The notes under the pieces are model-generated. The model did no database searches and was not told where the DNA came from. It saw only the letters and a program-made list of their open reading frames with translations. A program made the translations under genes and the position numbers. DNA of 64,000 nt from RGIG9041 sp045612565 (GTDB lineage Bacteria; Bacillota; Clostridia; Oscillospirales; QAKW01): NCBI GenBank assembly GCA_045612565.1, contig JAZKZG010000028.1:1-64000 (forward strand), written 5' to 3'. Each line of letters opens with the position of its first letter. Within the stretch, counting starts at the first letter, position 1. Of the stretch, positions 16,446 through 23,737 are shown piece after piece.

Positions 16446-18302
16446 TTAGTTGCCGTATTTCATCACTTCAACAAGGTCTTTTGATGCCTCATTTGCATAT
16501 TTTTCAGCCTCGGTCTTAACGTTGTATGCAGCATTTCCTCTAAGTGCAGCAACAAGATTGCCGTACTCGTGATACGGAACAGAACCTGTTGCAGAATATA
16601 CAACGTGCTGTGTTACAAAGTCAAAGAACTGTTTTCTTTGTTTGTAGTTAAAGTTGTAATATTCAAATGTATTGAGGTTATCAAAGTATGTTTCAGTAAA
16701 TCTGGTTGCCCACAGTTCCATAAACTTAAGAGCAAGTGGCTCGTTATCGGGTTTGATTGTCTTTCTGGGAAGTACCATACCAAAACCATAGTACTGACAG
16801 GTTTCTTTACCTGTTTCGGTGTTTGCCTTGGGGAAAGGCACCCAGTTTATCTGAATATGCTTTGAGTATTCAGTATCGCGGTATACCTGTGTATACATTG
16901 TTGCCGACATAAGAGTTGTTCCGAGATAAAGGCCGATATGCTCTTTCTGTCCGCCTGCAGCACTGCTTGACCATTCACCTGACTGCTGATAATTTACAAC
17001 CTGATTAACACTTGCAATAAACTCCCAAGAAGCAATTACCTGCGGGTCATCCCAGTTATTAACTATTGTGGGAACTTTTGCTTCGGTATCGATTTGTAAA
17101 CCCGGTTTGCCGTTGGTCGAGTCCCAGGAATACGGGATATTTGTACCAAAGCAGGTCCAAGTTACAAGTGCATTACCGTCTTTTGTGGTCTTGGGTGCCG
17201 ACATAAGATATCTCTTAAAGCTGTCCCAGTCCCATTTACCTTTTTCCCACATAATGTGCGGGTCTGAAAGTCCGAGTTCCTGATTGAGTGTCTGGTTATA
17301 CCACAGCATATCAACAACACCGATAGGTGCAATAAGACGGAGTGTGTTACCCCATTTACACATATCCATTGTTGTTTTACAAACACCTGGTGATGAACCA
17401 AGTTTGTTGATATTAACAAGAGATGTAATTGATTTTGAAATACAAAGTGCCTGGGGGCAAAGAACAGCGTGGTTTGTATAAATAACATCGCACTGTTTAC
17501 CCGCATTCATATACTGAAGCGCACCGTTAATTGATGCTTCGTGCTGTTTTACAGTGTATTTGATTGTAAGGCCGATTTCGTCTTTTAAGTCTTTAAACCA
17601 CTGCCACTCGTTAATTGTCTCACCTTTTTTATTGCGGTATGACCATGCTGCAAAGCTGTCAGCTGTAAAGAACTGAAGTTTTACACCACGGAGGTCAGCA
17701 ATTTTTGTACCTGCACGAACAAAGCCTGTGTCATCAATGTTAAACGAAGGCATTGCCTCGCGGTTTACCTGACGGTCACGGTTGATGAGCGGGTTCTGGT
17801 CAAAGTTATATTTTGACTGTTCTGTAGCAAAACGCTCTGATTTTTCAAGACCCTGTTCTTCATCGGGGATAAAGCCGTTGTCATTGGTTACGGCGCCGAT
17901 AATACGGTCTTCATCGTCAGTCTGATGGTTACCTGTCTGGATAACATTACCTTCTGCATCTTCTTTGTAAGAACCTGCGCCCTCGCCTTTTTGTTCGGCG
18001 TTTTCAATTGCCTCCTGCTTATCTTGTGCAGTAGGTTGTTTTTCGGGCTTTTTGTCCTCTTCTTTTTTATTTTCGTCTTTTTTGTTTTCGTCTTTTTTGT
18101 TTTCGTCTTTATCTTGCTTAGCACCTTCGTCTTTTTGTTCTTCATCGTCGGTGTCTTCGGTATTGTTTTCGGTGATGCCCTCATCTTCGGTTTCAACAAC
18201 CGCTTCTTCGTCGTCGGCCTCTTTTTTCTTACAGGATACCGTAAGTGTACCAAGCATTAAAAGAATGAGAAAAATTGCAAGTAATCTGCTTATTTTTTTC
18301 AT
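16446..18302 (-). CDS. Solute-binding-protein-like lipoprotein, tandem paralog A
   Basis: Surface lipoprotein of 618 residues. Signal peptide with lipobox LTVSCKKK (Cys 24), then a very acidic and lysine-rich low-complexity linker (about 27-120, with repeats of KKDEN). The remaining 480 residues resemble family 1 extracellular binding proteins (DLRGVKLQFFTAD, VVDMLWYNQTLNQELGL, MWEKGKWDWDSF). Nearly the same protein is encoded upstream at 18466-20316. No permease or ATPase gene lies beside either. Own promoter at 18343 and AAGGAG site. It may capture polysaccharide fragments at the surface, but the ligand is not visible. Confidence 0.82.
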   Translation of the reverse strand: MKKISRLLAIFLILLMLGTLTVSCKKKEADDEEAVVETEDEGITENNTEDTDDEEQKDEGAKQDKDENKKDENKKDENKKEEDKKPEKQPTAQDKQEAIENAEQKGEGAGSYKEDAEGNVIQTGNHQTDDEDRIIGAVTNDNGFIPDEEQGLEKSERFATEQSKYNFDQNPLINRDRQVNREAMPSFNIDDTGFVRAGTKIADLRGVKLQFFTADSFAAWSYRNKKGETINEWQWFKDLKDEIGLTIKYTVKQHEASINGALQYMNAGKQCDVIYTNHAVLCPQALCISKSITSLVNINKLGSSPGVCKTTMDMCKWGNTLRLIAPIGVVDMLWYNQTLNQELGLSDPHIMWEKGKWDWDSFKRYLMSAPKTTKDGNALVTWTCFGTNIPYSWDSTNGKPGLQIDTEAKVPTIVNNWDDPQVIASWEFIASVNQVVNYQQSGEWSSSAAGGQKEHIGLYLGTTLMSATMYTQVYRDTEYSKHIQINWVPFPKANTETGKETCQYYGFGMVLPRKTIKPDNEPLALKFMELWATRFTETYFDNLNTFEYYNFNYKQRKQFFDFVTQHVVYSATGSVPYHEYGNLVAALRGNAAYNVKTEAEKYANEASKDLVEVMKYGN

Positions 18303-18342
18303 AAAAGCACTCGCTCCTTTTTATATAACCTATATTTATTTA

Positions 18343-18372
18343 ATTATATCATCATAAACACACACGTTTCAA
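18343..18372 (-). promoter_or_regulatory. Sigma-A promoter of paralog A
   Basis: Minus strand TTGAAA, 18 bases, TATAAT, about 40 bases before the start codon. Confidence 0.7.
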
Positions 18373-18427
18373 CACAAAAAATTTTTTTGTTGCATTATAC
18401 AATTGAAACAATAATTTTTTATACAAA

Positions 18428-18455
18428 AAAACGAGGGATTTTATAATCCCTCGTT
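18428..18455 (-). terminator. Terminator of paralog B
   Basis: AAACGAGGGATT, loop TTAT, AATCCCTCGTTT with a T-run on the minus strand, just after the stop of paralog B. Confidence 0.8.
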
Positions 18456-18465
18456 TAACTGTTTA

Positions 18466-20316
18466 TTAGTTGCCGTATTTCATTGCTGTTGCAAGATCTT
18501 TGGCCGCCTGGTTTGCATATTTTGTAGCCTCTGTTACTACGTTGTATGCTGCATTACCCTTGATAGCCTCACCCATATTACCATAGCATCCAACAATACC
18601 TGTTGCTGAATAAACTGAATGCTGTGTTACAAAGTCGAAGTACTGTTTACGCTGTTTGTAGTTGAAGTTGTAGTACTCGAATGTGTTAAGGTTATCGAAG
18701 TATGTCTCGGTAAATCTGGTTGCCCAGAGTTCCATAAACTTGAGTGCATACGGCTCGTTATCGGGTTTGATTGTCTTTCTGGGAAGGAGCATACCGAAGC
18801 CGTAGTACTGACAGGTTTCTTTACCTGTTTCGGTGTTTGCCTTGGGGAAGGGAACCCAGTTGATCTGGATATGTTTTGAATACTCTGTATCACGGTAAAC
18901 CTGTGTATACATTGTTGCTGACATAAGTGTTGTACCAAGGTAAAGACCGATGTGTTCTTTCTGACCGCCGGCTGCTGTATTTGACCATACACCCGATGCC
19001 GAGAAGTTACACTGCTGGTTAACATTTGCTACAAATTCCCAAGCTGCAAGAACCTGAGGATCATTGTAGTTGTTCTGGATTGTAGGAGTTTTTGCGTCGT
19101 TTACAATCTCAAGACCTGCTTTTCCGTTTGTTGTGTCCCATGTATAGAATGCGTTACCAAAGAAGCAAGTCCAGGTTACGAGTTCATTACCGTCTTTTGT
19201 TGTTTTGGGAGCTGAGAGTGTGTACTTTTTAAAGCTATCCCAATCCCATTTACCTTTTTCCCACATAATGTGCGGGTCTGAAAGTCCGAGTTCCTGGTTA
19301 AGAGTCTGGTTATACCAGAGCATATCAACAACACCGATAGGTGCGATAAGACGGAGTGTGTTACCCCATTTACACATATCCATTGTTGTTTTACAAACAC
19401 CTGGTGATGAACCGAGGTTGTTGATGTTAACGAGTGAGGTGATTGATTTTGAAATACAAAGCGCCTCGGGAGCGAGGGTTACGTGGTTTGAATAGATAAC
19501 GTCACACTGCTTACCTGCGTTCATATACTGAAGTACAGCGTTGATTGATGCCTCGTGTTTTTTAACCTGATATTTGATATCAAGACCAATTTCGTCTTTA
19601 AGATCTTTAAACCACTGCCACTCTGTGATGGTTTCACCTTTTTTGTTACGGTATGACCATGCAGCAAATGTATCCGCTGTAAAGAACTGAAGTTTCACAC
19701 CGCGGAGGTCTGAAATTTTTGTACCTGCGCGAACAAATCCTGTTTCGTTGATATCAAAAGAGGGAAGCGCTTCTTTGTTTACCTGACGGTCGCGGTTAAT
19801 AAGCGGGTTTTGGTCAAAATTGTATTTTGACTGTTCTGTAGCAAAACGCTCAGATTTTTCAAGACCCTGCTCTTCGTCCGGGATAAAGCCGTTATCGTTG
19901 GTAACGGCACCAAGGATACGGTCTTCGTCGTCGGTTTCATGGTTACCTGTCTGAAGAATTTCACCGTTTTCGCCCTCAACGTAAGAACCTGCATCTTCAC
20001 CCTTGTGCTCACCTTTTTCGATTGCTTCCTGTTTGTCCTGAGCAGTAGGATTTTTCTGGGTGTCTTTGTTTTCGTCTTTTTTGTTTTCGTCTTTTTTGTT
20101 GTTTTCTTTTTTACCGTCGTCTTTCTCGTCTTTGGCGCCCTCATCTTTTGGGTCGTCTTTTTCGTCTTCGTCGGCGCTGTTTTCACTGTTACCTTCGTCT
20201 TCGGTATCAATTACAGCTTCTTCGTCATCAGTTTCCTGTTTTTTACAAGATACCGACATTGTGCCGAGCATTAAAAGAATGAGAAAAACCGCAAGTAATC
20301 TGCTTATTTTTTTCAT
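18466..20316 (-). CDS. Solute-binding-protein-like lipoprotein, tandem paralog B
   Basis: Lipoprotein of 616 residues, same layout as paralog A: lipobox MSVSCKKQ (Cys 24), acidic/lysine linker (about 27-115), then the binding-protein-like domain. The two share long identical stretches, for example the segment from GLEKSERFATEQSKYNFDQN onward and the region around LNQELGLSDPHIMWEKGKWD. They differ mainly in the linker and in two or three patches (residues about 400-450 and the last 40). That mosaic fits recent duplication with gene conversion or ligand diversification. It has its own promoter (20356) and terminator (18428), so the pair is not a simple operon. Confidence 0.82.
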   Translation of the reverse strand: MKKISRLLAVFLILLMLGTMSVSCKKQETDDEEAVIDTEDEGNSENSADEDEKDDPKDEGAKDEKDDGKKENNKKDENKKDENKDTQKNPTAQDKQEAIEKGEHKGEDAGSYVEGENGEILQTGNHETDDEDRILGAVTNDNGFIPDEEQGLEKSERFATEQSKYNFDQNPLINRDRQVNKEALPSFDINETGFVRAGTKISDLRGVKLQFFTADTFAAWSYRNKKGETITEWQWFKDLKDEIGLDIKYQVKKHEASINAVLQYMNAGKQCDVIYSNHVTLAPEALCISKSITSLVNINNLGSSPGVCKTTMDMCKWGNTLRLIAPIGVVDMLWYNQTLNQELGLSDPHIMWEKGKWDWDSFKKYTLSAPKTTKDGNELVTWTCFFGNAFYTWDTTNGKAGLEIVNDAKTPTIQNNYNDPQVLAAWEFVANVNQQCNFSASGVWSNTAAGGQKEHIGLYLGTTLMSATMYTQVYRDTEYSKHIQINWVPFPKANTETGKETCQYYGFGMLLPRKTIKPDNEPYALKFMELWATRFTETYFDNLNTFEYYNFNYKQRKQYFDFVTQHSVYSATGIVGCYGNMGEAIKGNAAYNVVTEATKYANQAAKDLATAMKYGN

Positions 20317-20355
20317 AAAAAACTCTCTCCTTTTTATTAATATATAGATATGTTG

Positions 20356-20384
20356 ATTATATAATTTTTCAACATATATTTCAA
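20356..20384 (-). promoter_or_regulatory. Sigma-A promoter of paralog B
   Basis: Minus strand TTGAAA, 17 bases, TATAAT, about 40 bases before the start codon. Confidence 0.75.
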
Positions 20385-20524
20385 CCGTTATTCTCTATTT
20401 TGTCGTGTTAACCAAACAAAACCGCAATTATTTGGTTAAATTGCGTATTATAAATGAATATCCGGTCATCGTTCATTTATATATGTTTTTAAAGACGCAA
20501 AATGTTTCACTTTTTAAAAAATTT

Positions 20525-21004
20525 TTATTTATGATAAGCCCTGTCGGTGCGTATCATATACGCCCTGTACAGTTGTTCAAGCAACATTCCTCGTGCAAGT
20601 TGGTGGGGGAAAGTCATTTTTGACATCGAAAGACGCATATCGCACATTTTTTTGACATCATCGTTAATTCCGTGTGACGACCCGATAAACAACGTAACTC
20701 TGCCGCGGTCTAAAAACCCGCGCTCGAGGTGTTTTGAAAACTTTTCGCTGTCATACTGCTCACCCTCGATGCAAAGTGCAATTTTAAATGAAGTCGCATC
20801 ACAAGCCGACATCATAGCACGACCCTCGGCATCAAGTGCGCGTTTTATATCGGCATCTGCGGGGTTGTTGGGCAACTTAAACTCGCCGAGTTCGGTTATG
20901 TTTATTTTACAAAAGCGTGTAAGTCGCTTTTGATATTCGGCACACAAGTCTTTTAAATATTTTTCTTTAAGAGTACCGACACAGATTATATCAAGCCTTT
21001 CCAT
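20525..21004 (-). CDS. rlmH: 23S rRNA (pseudouridine1915-N3)-methyltransferase
   Basis: SPOUT-class methyltransferase that modifies helix 69 of the large ribosomal subunit; 159 residues, the family length. The knot motif FIGSSHGINDDV (near 102) and the C-terminal signature LEQLYRAYMI followed by YHK (end) are intact. Its start overlaps the NUDIX gene by 14 bases, so it is co-expressed with NUDIX and the XRE regulator. Confidence 0.95.
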   Translation of the reverse strand: MERLDIICVGTLKEKYLKDLCAEYQKRLTRFCKINITELGEFKLPNNPADADIKRALDAEGRAMMSACDATSFKIALCIEGEQYDSEKFSKHLERGFLDRGRVTLFIGSSHGINDDVKKMCDMRLSMSKMTFPHQLARGMLLEQLYRAYMIRTDRAYHK

Positions 21005-21533
21005 TCAATAACCTTTCTGCCTTTAAAATAGCAATCTGACTTTTACCATCGGCAATACTGCCGTCAAGCACCTGTGAAACCGCTTGTTCGAGCGGCATTT
21101 TTACTATATCCAGAAATTCACCCTCGTCAAGTTGCTGACCTACGTATTCAAGGCCAGTCGCAAGGTAAATATATGTAATTTCTGAATCGTATGCGGGAGT
21201 CGGCGCAAAACTGCCCAGAGGCACGATGTTTTTTGCTACAAATCCGAGTTCTTCTCTGAGTTCACGTACTGCGCACTCTTTCGGGTCTTCGTCTTTTTCT
21301 AATTTTCCTGCACAAATCTCGGTGAACACCTGCGATACCCCGCATCTGTACTGTCTTACAAGCGTTACGTTTCCGTCACTGTCAACAGGCAATATACCTG
21401 CTCCGCCTGTATGAAGTACGAGTTCACGCAAAGCATTTCTTTTGTCGAGTAGCTCAACCGTATCACGTGCAACGGTAAAAATTTTTCCTTCAAATATAAT
21501 ATCACGTTGTAATTGTTTTTCAAACAGTTCCAC
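20991..21533 (-). CDS. NUDIX hydrolase (ADP-ribose pyrophosphatase type)
   Basis: Hydrolase of nucleoside diphosphate derivatives, 180 residues. The NUDIX box runs from GKLEKDEDPKE to RELREELGF (about 76-98) with all catalytic glutamates present. The preceding strand LVRQYRCGVSQVFTEICAG and the following PLGSFAPTPAYDSEI are characteristic of ADP-ribose/NudF-type enzymes. It sits 1 base after the XRE gene and overlaps rlmH. Confidence 0.9.
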   Translation of the reverse strand: MELFEKQLQRDIIFEGKIFTVARDTVELLDKRNALRELVLHTGGAGILPVDSDGNVTLVRQYRCGVSQVFTEICAGKLEKDEDPKECAVRELREELGFVAKNIVPLGSFAPTPAYDSEITYIYLATGLEYVGQQLDEGEFLDIVKMPLEQAVSQVLDGSIADGKSQIAILKAERLLNGKA

Positions 21534-21534
21534 T

Positions 21535-21894
21535 TTATATACCCTCTCGCACTTTTAAAAACTCAACAAACTGACGCACCTCTTCGAGCAGACTGTCAGG
21601 CACCTCGTCAGTTTCAAAAAGTGCAAATTTTAGTTGTGAGTCCGATATTTTTTTAGGTTGCGTCTGGGCGTATCCTATGCCGAGCAGTTCTGCCTCGGTT
21701 ATTCCCATCACATTTGCAAGTTTTGATACTGTTGTTGACGTGAGGTTAACCGCTCTGCCTGTTCGCACATCAAAACCTCTCTCTATACTGTCGATATGTG
21801 TGTGACTCATCGAACACAATTCGCCAAATGCCCTTAGAGATAATCCTTTTTTTAATCGATATGCTTTTACATACTCGCCTATTTTGTTTTTCAT
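21535..21894 (-). CDS. XRE family helix-turn-helix regulator
   Basis: Cro/CI-like DNA-binding protein of 119 residues. The HTH occupies about residues 5-65 (YRLKKGLSLRAFGELCSMSH then IDSIERG). A short C-terminal region is predicted helical and may mediate dimerisation. I start at the ATG at 21894 because AGGGTGAT lies 4-6 bases upstream; a GTG at 21903 is part of that site. It is divergent from the zinc-ribbon gene across a palindromic operator, so autoregulation and control of that gene are likely. It leads the NUDIX-rlmH operon. Confidence 0.88.
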   Translation of the reverse strand: MKNKIGEYVKAYRLKKGLSLRAFGELCSMSHTHIDSIERGFDVRTGRAVNLTSTTVSKLANVMGITEAELLGIGYAQTQPKKISDSQLKFALFETDEVPDSLLEEVRQFVEFLKVREGI

Positions 21895-21911
21895 TTTAAT
21901 CACCCTAATTT

Positions 21912-21940
21912 ATTGTAATATAAAGACAACTGTTTGTCAA
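21912..21940 (-). promoter_or_regulatory. Sigma-A promoter of the XRE-NUDIX-rlmH operon
   Basis: Minus strand TTGACA, 17 bases, TACAAT; -35 lies within the TTTGTCAAC arm of the operator. Confidence 0.82.
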
Positions 21941-21997
21941 CTTTTTGTTGTTTATAGTTGACAAATTAATTTCAATGGTGTACACTATAAACAACAA
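21933..21997. promoter_or_regulatory. Nested palindromic operator between divergent promoters
   Basis: Two perfect inverted repeats interleave: TTTGTCAAC (21933-21941) with GTTGACAAA (21957-21965), and TTGTTGTTTATAG (21945-21957) with CTATAAACAACAA (21985-21997). The arms cover both -35 boxes and the plus-strand -10. The adjacent XRE protein is the obvious candidate binder. Confidence 0.75.
21958..21986 (+). promoter_or_regulatory. Sigma-A promoter of the zinc-ribbon/HTH gene
   Basis: TTGACA, 17 bases, TACACT; both boxes overlap operator arms. Confidence 0.8.
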
Positions 21998-22016
21998 TAA
22001 ATCGGAGGTGTGGAAA

Positions 22017-22481
22017 ATGAAAACAACAAAATACGTATGTGCCGCCTGTGGCAAAGAGTTTGAAAACAGCATCACCTTAAAAACCGATGTGGGCGAATAT
22101 ACAGGTTGCCCACACTGCGGATGCTGGGATTATAACAAACAACGCGACACGACTGTTTCAAAAAAAGTGTTAAGACAGTATGTTCATCTTGTTCGCGAAA
22201 CAAACCAGATGGAAAATCAGTTGCAGGAACTTGAGTCAAAAGGTGAGTGTGACACTGCTCTTTATGAAATGTATCAAAATAACAGGTTACGGTGCATGGC
22301 ACTGACGTTAAAAATCCAATCATTTATATTTGATATTGATGATTCTTTGCTTCGTCAGATTTTTGACGCGCGATACATAAAGGGAATGACCTGGGCGGCA
22401 ATCTCAACACGGCTCGGCGGATATTACACGACAGATTACATCAGAATTTTACACGACAGATTCCTTAAATCCCCAAAATAA
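22017..22481 (+). CDS. Zinc-ribbon protein with C-terminal sigma-region-4-like HTH
   Basis: Protein of 154 residues. Two CxxC pairs (YVCAACGK at 8-11 and GCPHCGC at 31-34) form a zinc ribbon. A coiled-coil middle (about 50-85) and a C-terminal segment (LLRQIFDARYIKGMTWAAIS and onward) resemble the HTH of phage ArpU/RinA-like and DUF1492 transcription activators. This suggests phage or mobile-element ancestry. GGAGGTG lies 7 bases before the ATG; longer in-frame starts have no ribosome site and cross the operator. Divergent from and probably repressed by the XRE gene. Target genes unknown. Confidence 0.72.
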   Translation: MKTTKYVCAACGKEFENSITLKTDVGEYTGCPHCGCWDYNKQRDTTVSKKVLRQYVHLVRETNQMENQLQELESKGECDTALYEMYQNNRLRCMALTLKIQSFIFDIDDSLLRQIFDARYIKGMTWAAISTRLGGYYTTDYIRILHDRFLKSPK

Positions 22482-22551
22482 CATCATACTTGAAACAGTC
22501 GCTGTTTTGTGATATACTTATAACAATTACATCCGAAAGGAAACTAAAAAT

Positions 22552-23646
22552 ATGAAAAAATATGATTATGTCATTGTCGGCAGCGGACTGTTTGGCAGTG
22601 TGTTTGCATACCTTGCAGGGCAAGACGGCAAAAAATGTCTTGTAATTGAAAAGCGTGAGCATACAGGAGGTAATGTCTACTGCGAAAACATAGAGGGCAT
22701 TACCGTTCACAAGTACGGCGCACATATCTTTCACACTTTTGACAAAGAGGTGTGGCAGTTTGTAAACTCACTTTGTGAATTCAATCGTTATACGAACTCA
22801 CCTGTTGCATATTATAAGGGACAGATGTACAATATGCCCTTTAATATGAACACTTTTTCAAAAATGTGGGGTGTTCGCACACCGGCAGAAGCCAAAAAGA
22901 TGATTGAAAAACAACGCAAAGAAATTAAAGGCGAACCCAAAAACCTTGAGGAACAGGCAATATCACTCGTTGGACGTGATATTTACGAGGCTCTTGTAAA
23001 AGGTTATACCGAAAAGCAGTGGGGAAGACCGTGTACAGAACTTCCTGCTTTTATTATCAGAAGACTGCCTGTTCGCTTTATTTATGACAACAACTATTTT
23101 AATGATCCATATCAAGGTATACCGATCGGCGGCTACAATGTGCTTATTGACAAACTTCTTGAAAAAGCTGATGTTATTACAGGCGTTGACTTTTTAGAGG
23201 AACGTGAGAAATACACAGCTATGGGTGAAAAGCTTGTTTATACCGGCACAATCGACTCATACTTTGACTACAAGTACGGCGCTCTTGAATACAGAAGTGT
23301 GCGTTTTGACACAAAACTGCTTGATACCGACAATTATCAGGGAGTTGCGGTTGTAAACTATACTGATGTCAAGCCGTCATACACACGCATCATAGAACAC
23401 AAACACTTTGAGTTTGGTACACAGGAAAAAACTGTTATTTCAAAAGAGTACCCTGCCAAATGGCGCAAGGGTATGGAACCGTATTACCCTGTAAACAACG
23501 ATAAAAACCACGAAAAATATCAAAAATACCGCGCTCTTGCCGAGGGAGAAAATGTAATCTTCGGCGGTCGTCTTGCAGAGTATAAATACTATGATATGGA
23601 CAAGGTAATACGCTCGGCTCTCGACTCTTACAAAGAAAACGCTTAA
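22552..23646 (+). CDS. glf: UDP-galactopyranose mutase
   Basis: FAD enzyme that converts UDP-galactopyranose to UDP-galactofuranose for cell-surface glycans; 364 residues, typical. The N-terminal dinucleotide fold IVGSGLFGSVFAYLAG, the conserved HTGGN-type motif EHTGGNVY and KYGAHIFHT (near 60) are present. So are the YTEKQWG motif (near 160) and the GGRLAEYKYYDMDKV tail. AAAGGAAAC precedes the ATG. It is flanked by its own terminator and no galactofuranosyltransferase is nearby. Confidence 0.96.
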   Translation: MKKYDYVIVGSGLFGSVFAYLAGQDGKKCLVIEKREHTGGNVYCENIEGITVHKYGAHIFHTFDKEVWQFVNSLCEFNRYTNSPVAYYKGQMYNMPFNMNTFSKMWGVRTPAEAKKMIEKQRKEIKGEPKNLEEQAISLVGRDIYEALVKGYTEKQWGRPCTELPAFIIRRLPVRFIYDNNYFNDPYQGIPIGGYNVLIDKLLEKADVITGVDFLEEREKYTAMGEKLVYTGTIDSYFDYKYGALEYRSVRFDTKLLDTDNYQGVAVVNYTDVKPSYTRIIEHKHFEFGTQEKTVISKEYPAKWRKGMEPYYPVNNDKNHEKYQKYRALAEGENVIFGGRLAEYKYYDMDKVIRSALDSYKENA

Positions 23647-23657
23647 TTATTTCTAAC

Positions 23658-23690
23658 AAAAAGACACTTTCATATTGAAAGTGTCTTTTT
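23658..23690 (+). terminator. Terminator of glf
   Basis: AAAAAGACACTTTC, loop ATATT, GAAAGTGTCTTTTT. Confidence 0.88.
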
Positions 23691-23699
23691 AATATAACC

Positions 23700-23725
23700 G
23701 AGGCACACTCATTGGAGTGTGCCTC
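23700..23725. terminator. Hairpin after the SLH-protein gene
   Basis: GAGGCACACTC, loop ATTG, GAGTGTGCCTC, downstream of the minus-strand stop at 23738; the T-run on that strand is poor, so termination strength is uncertain. Confidence 0.55.
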
Positions 23726-23737
23726 TTATTATTGATA

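Noticed and set aside
17888..20347. Long Thr/Lys- or Ser/Phe-rich frames opposite the lipoprotein linkers
   Set aside because: Low-complexity shadows of the acidic linker codons; no ribosome sites and no conservation of frame between the two paralogs.
21535..22481. Toxin-antitoxin pair formed by the XRE and zinc-ribbon genes
   Set aside because: They are divergent, and the partner looks like a transcription activator rather than a toxin.
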